This document shows, one piece after another, positions 5,642-9,420 of a stretch of DNA of 9,420 bases. Within the stretch, counting starts at the first letter, position 1. Each line of letters opens with the position of its first letter. This stretch comes from an uncultured Acidimicrobiaceae bacterium (GTDB taxonomy: Bacteria; Actinomycetota; Acidimicrobiia; Acidimicrobiales; MedAcidi-G1): assembly GCA_913054115.1 (NCBI GenBank), contig CAJXIS010000059.1, positions 1 to 9,420 of the forward strand, read 5' to 3'. The notes beneath the pieces were generated by a model. It was not told where the DNA came from, made no database searches, and saw only the letters and a list, made by a program, of their open reading frames with translations. A program made the translations under genes and the position numbers.

Positions 5642-6820
5642 ATGATCGTCTTCACCTACTCGGGCCAGGGCAGCCAACAGCCCGGCATGGGCGCGGCATG
5701 GCAGGAACACCCCTCATGGGAACTCGTCGAGGAGGCATCCGAGGAAGCCGGGCGCGACATCGCCCACCTCCTGCTCGAAGCGGACGCCGACGAACTCCGC
5801 CAGACCCGCAATGCACAGTTGGCGACCTTCGTGACGAGCATGGTCATCCTCGACGCCGTCGAGCGGCTGGGCGTCGATGCTGCCGGCCATGCCGGACACA
5901 GCCTCGGCGAGTACAGCGCCCTGACCGCCGCCGGCGTCCTCGACTTCGGTGGGGCGGTCGGCCTCGTGGTCGAACGTGGCGAGGCGATGCAGGCGGCAGC
6001 AGGCGATCGGACCGGCACCATGGCCGCTGTCCTCGGACTCGACGACGAGGGGGTCGAGGCGGCCTGCGAGGCGACGGCCGGCGACGTGTGGGTGGCCAAC
6101 TTCAACGCCCCCGGTCAGGTCGTGATCGCCGGTGACCCCGACGCGATCAGCGCTGCCGGCGAAGCCGCCAGGGAGGCGGGCGCCAAGCGGGTGACCGGCC
6201 TCGAGGTCTCGGGTGCCTTCCACACGCCCTTCATGGCCGCCGCCGGCGACCGCCTGCGGGCCGCCGTCGAGGCCGCCGATGTCCGTCGCCCCGAGGGGAT
6301 CGTCGTGGCCAACGTGGATGCCCTCGAACACGATGATCCCGAGGCATGGCGCAGCCTCCTCAATGCCCAGTTGACCAGACCGGTTCGTTGGCACCAGTCA
6401 CTGCAGCGGCTCTCGGAGCTGGGCTTCACCACCTTCGTCGAACTCGGCCCGGGCAGCATCCTCACCGGCCTCGTCAAACGAACGCTCAAGAAGGCGAAGC
6501 GCCTCACGGTCAACACACCGGACGACCTCGACCGGCTCCTCGAGGAACTGGCGACCGCTCCCGAGGCAGCCCCACCCGTGCATCACGAGGGGGAGCACCT
6601 CTTCGCCACCGAACGACTGGTGGTGAGCCCCTGCGCAGGCGTGTTCACCCCGGTCGAGGACCTCGGCGTCGGCGGCACGGTGGCAACCGGGCAGTTGCTC
6701 GGCAGGATCGGGAGCGAGGAGGTCCGCTCGCCGTTCGCCGGACTGCTCATGGGCTGGCTGGCCCTCGACACCGAGCGGGTGACCTCGAGCCAACCCATCG
6801 CCTGGCTGCAGGTCCCCTGA
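5642..6820 (+). CDS. fabD: Malonyl-CoA:ACP transacylase with an extra C-terminal barrel-sandwich-like domain
   Basis: This 392-residue enzyme moves malonyl from CoA to acyl carrier protein, the entry step of fatty acid elongation. The acyltransferase domain (about 1-303) has the oxyanion loop YSGQGSQ (Gln9), nucleophile Ser87 in GHSLGEY, Arg112 for the malonyl carboxylate, VANFNAPGQVVIAG (Asn155), catalytic His194 in GAFHTPFM and the closing ELGPGSILTGLVKRT. Typical FabD proteins are about 300-315 residues and end here. A Pro/Ala/His linker (304-318) then leads to about 74 extra residues (319-392) built of two similar halves, VVSPCAGVFTPV and VRSPFAGLLMGW, each ending in a V..GQ/SQ..L segment. 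This is the pattern of biotinyl/lipoyl-like domains, but no lysine is present. The TGA stop lies in CCC-TGA-C, and coding-like sequence continues in the +1 frame to the fabG start. First gene of fabD-fabG-acpP-fabF. Confidence 0.95.
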   Translation: MIVFTYSGQGSQQPGMGAAWQEHPSWELVEEASEEAGRDIAHLLLEADADELRQTRNAQLATFVTSMVILDAVERLGVDAAGHAGHSLGEYSALTAAGVLDFGGAVGLVVERGEAMQAAAGDRTGTMAAVLGLDDEGVEAACEATAGDVWVANFNAPGQVVIAGDPDAISAAGEAAREAGAKRVTGLEVSGAFHTPFMAAAGDRLRAAVEAADVRRPEGIVVANVDALEHDDPEAWRSLLNAQLTRPVRWHQSLQRLSELGFTTFVELGPGSILTGLVKRTLKKAKRLTVNTPDDLDRLLEELATAPEAAPPVHHEGEHLFATERLVVSPCAGVFTPVEDLGVGGTVATGQLLGRIGSEEVRSPFAGLLMGWLALDTERVTSSQPIAWLQVP

Positions 6821-6890
6821 CGGCACGCTCGCCTACCTCGACCGCCTGTTCCACTTCATCGACGAGACACCGAGAGAACGAGGATCCTGA
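6812..6890 (+). other. Possible +1 frameshift extension of fabD (CCC TGA C) reaching the fabG start
   Basis: If the ribosome slips from CCC (6815-6817) to CCT (6816-6818) and skips one base, FabD gains 23 residues beginning DGTLAYLDRLFHFIDE and stops at TGA 6888-6890, overlapping the fabG ATG as TGATG. By my count the first 16 codons of this frame all have G or C in position 3 and 12 of 16 have A or T in position 2, typical of coding DNA here; the fabD frame past its stop is not like this. The frame opens only at 6783 (a TGA sits at 6780-6782) and holds no ATG, GTG or TTG, so it is not an independent gene. The alternative is a one-base insertion in the CCCC run (6814-6817), real or from sequencing. 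The frame-restored product would have 415 residues. Confidence 0.55.
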
Positions 6891-7606
6891 TGAGCCAACG
6901 AACCGTGCTGGTGACGGGCGGCAACCGGGGCATCGGCCTGGCGTGCGCCCTGGCCTTCGCCGAACAGGGTGACCGGGTCGCCGTGACCTGCCGGGGAGAG
7001 GCGCCGCCCGAGGTCATCGAGGCAGGCCTGCTCCCGGTGGCCTGCGACATCACCGACGCCGCCCAGGTCGATGCCGCCTTCGCCATCATCGAGGCAGAAC
7101 TCGGCCCCGTCCAGGTGCTGGTCTCGAACGCAGGCATCACCCGGGACGGCCTCATCCTGCGCATGTCCGACGATGACTTCACCGACGTCCTCGACGCCAA
7201 CCTCACCGGTGGCTTCCGGGTCGCCAGGCGGGCGGTCAAGGGCATGATGCGAGCCCGCTGGGGGCGCATCGTGTTCGTCTCCTCGATCGCCGGACGCATC
7301 GGCCAGGCGGGACAGGCCAACTACGCGGCATCGAAGGCCGGCCTGGTGGGCCTCGCCCGGTCCTTCGCCAAGGAGTTCGCCAGCCGGGGGGTGACCGTCA
7401 ACGTCGTCGCCCCCGGGCCGATCGCCACGGACATGCTGAGCGCACTCTCCGACGAGCAGCAGGAGGCCTACGCCGAGGCCGTGCCACTCGGACGGCTCGG
7501 TCGGCCCGAGGAGATCGCTGCGGCCGTACGGTTCCTCGCCACCGAGGAGGCGGGCTACATCACCGGCGCCGTCCTCCCCGTCGATGGCGGGCTCTACATG
7601 GGCTGA
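6890..7606 (+). CDS. fabG: 3-oxoacyl-ACP reductase (short-chain dehydrogenase)
   Basis: This NADPH-dependent enzyme of 238 residues reduces 3-ketoacyl-ACP to 3-hydroxyacyl-ACP in the elongation cycle. It is a classical SDR with the nucleotide motif TGGNRGIG (9-16), Asp53 in ACDIT (adenine contact), SNAG (79-82), and the catalytic tetrad Asn104, Ser132 in FVSSIAG, Tyr145 and Lys149 in YAASKAG. APGPIATDM and the ending GAVLPVDGGLYMG are typical of FabG. Length is normal for the family. The ATG has AGGA 5 nt upstream and overlaps the stop of the possible +1 extension of fabD, suggesting translational coupling. In Mycobacterium the related MabA is encoded elsewhere with inhA; here the gene lies between fabD and acpP. 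A role as another SDR cannot be excluded, but the cluster makes FabG by far the best call. Confidence 0.93.
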   Translation: MSQRTVLVTGGNRGIGLACALAFAEQGDRVAVTCRGEAPPEVIEAGLLPVACDITDAAQVDAAFAIIEAELGPVQVLVSNAGITRDGLILRMSDDDFTDVLDANLTGGFRVARRAVKGMMRARWGRIVFVSSIAGRIGQAGQANYAASKAGLVGLARSFAKEFASRGVTVNVVAPGPIATDMLSALSDEQQEAYAEAVPLGRLGRPEEIAAAVRFLATEEAGYITGAVLPVDGGLYMG

Positions 7607-7609
7607 GCG

Positions 7610-7625
7610 GCCCGGGTGGCCGGGC
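7610..7625 (+). terminator. GC-rich hairpin just after fabG, weak terminator candidate
   Basis: GCCCGG-gtgg-CCGGGC is a perfect 6-bp stem with a 4-nt loop beginning 4 nt after the fabG stop. There is no T-run after it, so termination would be partial at best. With the promoter candidate downstream it suggests that acpP-fabF may be separately transcribed as well as read through from fabD. Confidence 0.3.
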
Positions 7626-7647
7626 TCGCTGCGCGCCGCCCGAAATC

Positions 7648-7676
7648 GTCACACATGGGCGCCTGCCGCATAGGGT
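7648..7676 (+). promoter_or_regulatory. Candidate promoter for acpP-fabF
   Basis: GTCACA (7648-7653, four matches to TTGACA) and TAGGGT (7671-7676, TAnnnT type) are separated by 17 bp in the 129-nt gap between fabG and acpP. Transcription would start near 7683, leaving a leader of about 50 nt. This fits a strong, separately controlled acpP, whose product is needed in large amounts. It is judged by eye only. Confidence 0.45.
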
Positions 7677-7698
7677 GTTGCCGTCCAGAAACCCCCTT

Positions 7699-7716
7699 TG
7701 TCACCGTGTGGTGACA
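7699..7716 (+). promoter_or_regulatory. Perfect inverted repeat in the acpP leader (operator or mRNA hairpin)
   Basis: TGTCACC-GTGT-GGTGACA is a perfect 7-bp inverted repeat with a 4-nt centre, lying just downstream of the candidate start site and 9 nt before the acpP Shine-Dalgarno sequence. It lacks a following T-run, so it is not an intrinsic terminator. It could be a binding site for a dimeric repressor acting as a roadblock, or an RNA stem-loop that stabilises or controls the leader. Confidence 0.5.
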
Positions 7717-7735
7717 GCAACGAACGGAGCCAACG

Positions 7736-7972
7736 GTGAGTGACGCCAACTTCGAACGATTCACCAAGTGTGCGGTGGAGGTGCTCGCAGTGGATGCCTC
7801 CAAGATCACCCTCGAGGCACGCTTCGGCGACGACCTCGACGCCGACAGCCTCGACCTGGTTGAGCTGGTCATGGCCCTCGAAGAGGAGTTCGACGTGAGC
7901 GTCGAAGAATCCGAACTCGAGGGCATCGAGACGGTGGGTGGCGCCTACGCCATGATCACCGGCAAGCTCTGA
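7736..7972 (+). CDS. acpP: Acyl carrier protein
   Basis: This small acidic four-helix protein of 78 residues carries the growing acyl chain on a phosphopantetheine arm. The attachment serine is Ser38 in DADSLDLVELVMALEEEF, the conserved DSL motif. Length, acidity and the closing IETVGGAYAMI are typical. The start is GTG 7736, with GGAG (7726-7729) 6 nt upstream. The TGA stop shares its A with the ATG of fabF (TGATG), so the two are translationally coupled. A cysteine at residue 12 is unusual for ACPs but not at a functional position. It is the substrate of the FabD, FabG and FabF encoded around it. Confidence 0.97.
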   Translation: MSDANFERFTKCAVEVLAVDASKITLEARFGDDLDADSLDLVELVMALEEEFDVSVEESELEGIETVGGAYAMITGKL

Positions 7973-9144
7973 TGCAGGGTCGCCGCGTCGCCGTCACCGG
8001 CCTGGGGGTCGTCGCACCCTGCGGGATCGGTGTCGACGCCTTCTGGGACGGCCTCTGTGGGCCGGCCCCGGTGGGTGACCGTCGCGTCGACGACTTCGAT
8101 CCCAGCCTCTGGTTCGACAGTCCCAAAGAGGTCCGCCGGGCCGACCGGTGCACCCAGTTCGCCATCGCCGCCGCCGACATGGCCCTGGAGCAGGCCGGTG
8201 ACCTCACGGCTGACCCCGGCCGGTGCGGCGTGTGGATCGGCACGGGCATCGGCGGCATCCAGACCCTCGAGGACCAGATCACCACCCGACTCGACAAGGG
8301 CGAGCGTCGGGTCTCCCCCTTCCTCGTTCCGATGATGATGGCCAATGCCCCCAGCGCCTCCGTCTCGATGCGACACGGCTTCCAGGGACCGGCCGAGAAC
8401 AGCTGCACCGCCTGCGCTGCAGGCACGCACGCCGTCGCCAACGCCGCCCGCCTGGTGGCATCGGGCCGCTGCGACGTGATGATCGCCGGCGGCAGTGAGG
8501 CCGCATTCGTCCCGACGGCGCTGGCCGGCTTCCGCAACATGACGGCCTTCTCGGCCGTCGGCATCTCGCGACCCTTCGACGCCGAAAGAGACGGGTTCGT
8601 CATGGGCGAGGGCGCAGGCATCCTCGTCCTCGAGGAATGGGAGACCGCCCTCGAGCGCGGGGCCACGATCATCGCCGAGGTCCTGGGCGGGGCCAGCACG
8701 GCCGACGCCCACCACATCACGGCACCGTCACCGGGCGGCGTCGGGGCGATCGCCTGCATGGAGCTGGCGATGGAAGAAGCCGGCGTCACGGCCGCCGACA
8801 TCGGCCACATCAACGCACACGGCACCTCCACGCCGCTCAACGACATGGCTGAGGCCCGGGCCATGGAAAAGGTCTTCGGCACGCCGGGGCCGCTCGTGAC
8901 CTCCACCAAGGGAATCACCGGGCACGCACTGGGGGCCGCCGGTGCGCTCGAGGCAGTGGCCCTCGCGCTCAGCCTCCAGAAGGCGCTCATCCCCCCGACC
9001 GCCGGGTACGTCACCCCCGATCCGGAGATGCCACCCGTCAACCTCGTGACCGGCGCTCCATGCCCCTGGGAACCGGCCCCGTCGCTTTCGAACTCGTTCG
9101 GGTTCGGCGGCCACAACGGCACGATCGTGATGGGCCCCGCCTGA
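7972..9144 (+). CDS. fabF: Beta-ketoacyl-ACP synthase II (KAS II)
   Basis: This condensing enzyme joins malonyl-ACP to acyl-ACP with loss of CO2. The 390-residue thiolase-fold protein has VAVTGLGVVAPCG at the N-terminus, nucleophile Cys148 in NSCTACAAGTHAV, His283 in NAHGTSTPLND, Lys313 and His318 in TSTKGITGHALGAAGA, and the gatekeeper segment SNSFGFGGHNG near the end. The GGHN form is shared with mycobacterial KasA/KasB; Escherichia coli FabF has GGTN. The Cys-His-His triad separates it from FabH (Cys-His-Asn), so it elongates rather than primes from acetyl-CoA. It is slightly shorter than Escherichia coli FabF (about 412). The ATG overlaps the acpP stop (TGATG). FabF is the last rightward gene of the cluster. 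FabB and FabF cannot be fully separated by eye; context favours FabF. Confidence 0.96.
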   Translation: MQGRRVAVTGLGVVAPCGIGVDAFWDGLCGPAPVGDRRVDDFDPSLWFDSPKEVRRADRCTQFAIAAADMALEQAGDLTADPGRCGVWIGTGIGGIQTLEDQITTRLDKGERRVSPFLVPMMMANAPSASVSMRHGFQGPAENSCTACAAGTHAVANAARLVASGRCDVMIAGGSEAAFVPTALAGFRNMTAFSAVGISRPFDAERDGFVMGEGAGILVLEEWETALERGATIIAEVLGGASTADAHHITAPSPGGVGAIACMELAMEEAGVTAADIGHINAHGTSTPLNDMAEARAMEKVFGTPGPLVTSTKGITGHALGAAGALEAVALALSLQKALIPPTAGYVTPDPEMPPVNLVTGAPCPWEPAPSLSNSFGFGGHNGTIVMGPA

Positions 9145-9197
9145 GGGTGTGTTCCCGGATGACCCGCCAGGTTCAACCGCCGGTCGTACTCTCAGCC

Positions 9198-9225
9198 GTC
9201 GATCATGTCATGTCGATGGATCGAC
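9198..9225. terminator. Inverted repeat between convergent fabF and the fabZ-like gene
   Basis: GTCGATC (9198-9204) and GATCGAC (9219-9225) form a perfect 7-bp inverted repeat with a 14-nt spacer, overlapping the 3' end of the minus-strand gene. It could act as a bidirectional terminator between converging genes, but the loop is long and no T-run follows on either strand. Confidence 0.25.
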
Positions 9226-9420
9226 GAACACGAAGAGCAGGTCGCACTCGCAGGCCGTCTCACCGTTGACCGATGCCCGACCGGACCCCTTGCCGGCCCG
9301 AGCCGACATCCGGCCGAGGTCGATGCTGAGGTCCAGGCGGTCGCCGGGGAGCACCTGCCGCCGGAAGCGGACCTTGTCGATACCACCGAAGAGGGCCAGG
9401 CGGCCGGCGAACGCGGCATC
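9208..9420 (-). CDS. FabZ-like 3-hydroxyacyl-ACP dehydratase, C-terminal part only (5' end beyond the window)
   Basis: The last 70 codons of a gene entering from the right end in TGA 9210-9208. The peptide contains GGIDKVRFRRQVLPGDRLDL, then MSARAGKGSGRASVNGETAC and the closing DLLFVFVD. This is the C-terminal half of the hotdog fold of FabZ: the (A/G)GID.VRFRRPV.PGDQL strand, the K..G.A.V.GE.. strand, and the A(E).. LLF.. end. FabZ dehydrates 3-hydroxyacyl-ACP, the step after FabG. The catalytic His and Glu are N-terminal to the visible part, so activity cannot be judged and a related hotdog dehydratase (HadB type) remains possible. The gene converges on fabF with a 63-nt gap, so it has its own promoter outside the window. 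Calling it part of the fatty acid locus is inference from family and position. Confidence 0.82.
   Translation of the reverse strand, partial: DAAFAGRLALFGGIDKVRFRRQVLPGDRLDLSIDLGRMSARAGKGSGRASVNGETACECDLLFVFVDPST

Noticed and set aside
7956..9176. A 406-codon open frame on the minus strand opposite fabF
   Set aside because: Same antisense artefact. The fabF frame carries all catalytic motifs and the acpP-fabF overlap.
9192..9419. A 75-codon minus-strand open frame starting at 9419
   Set aside because: It is out of frame with the FabZ-like coding sequence, which shows clear family motifs and is open through the window edge.
1..9420. Mobile element, prophage, CRISPR array or defence system
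   Set aside because: No transposase, integrase, spaced repeat array, long terminal inverted repeats or toxin-antitoxin-like pair is visible. All genes but one are recognisable housekeeping or common families with uniform base composition.

Overview
The window is high-GC DNA with strong G/C preference at third codon positions and several GTG starts. It reads as chromosomal housekeeping sequence from an actinobacterium (Actinomycetota). Three things point there: the order pdtaR-polA-rpsA, which also occurs in Mycobacterium tuberculosis (Rv1626, Rv1629, Rv1630); an ANTAR-type response regulator; and a FabF with the GGHN signature seen in mycobacterial KasA/KasB. The class Acidimicrobiia is my guess from overall feel, not something the sequence proves. 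I see no mobile element, phage gene, CRISPR array or rRNA.

The left half (1-5294) is transcribed leftward. In transcription order it holds a small helical protein of unknown function, a PdtaR-like RNA-binding response regulator whose start lies 1 nt past the previous stop, DNA polymerase I, a class I SAM-dependent methyltransferase, and the 5' part of rpsA (ribosomal protein S1), which leaves the window at base 1. A tRNA-Leu(CAA) gene (5400-5483, minus strand) sits between this block and the next.

The right half (5642-9144) is a rightward type II fatty acid synthesis cluster: fabD, fabG, acpP, fabF. A convergent partial gene at the right edge looks like the C-terminal half of a FabZ-type 3-hydroxyacyl-ACP dehydratase. 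Together these cover malonyl transfer to ACP, condensation, ketoreduction and probably dehydration. fabG occupies the slot where fabH stands in Streptomyces clusters, and neither fabH nor an enoyl reductase is visible here.

Two points deserve attention, both at the fabD 3' end. FabD carries an extra domain of about 75 residues with the two-fold repeat of a biotinyl/lipoyl-type barrel-sandwich hybrid fold but no lysine that could be modified. Directly after its CCC-TGA-C stop, coding-like sequence continues in the +1 frame for 23 codons, has no start codon of its own, and ends in a TGATG overlap with the fabG start. This is either a programmed +1 frameshift or a one-base insertion in the CCCC run. 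Smaller observations are a perfect inverted repeat between the likely acpP promoter and its ribosome binding site, inverted repeats upstream of fabD, and an 18-bp near-repeat linking the polA stop to the methyltransferase start.
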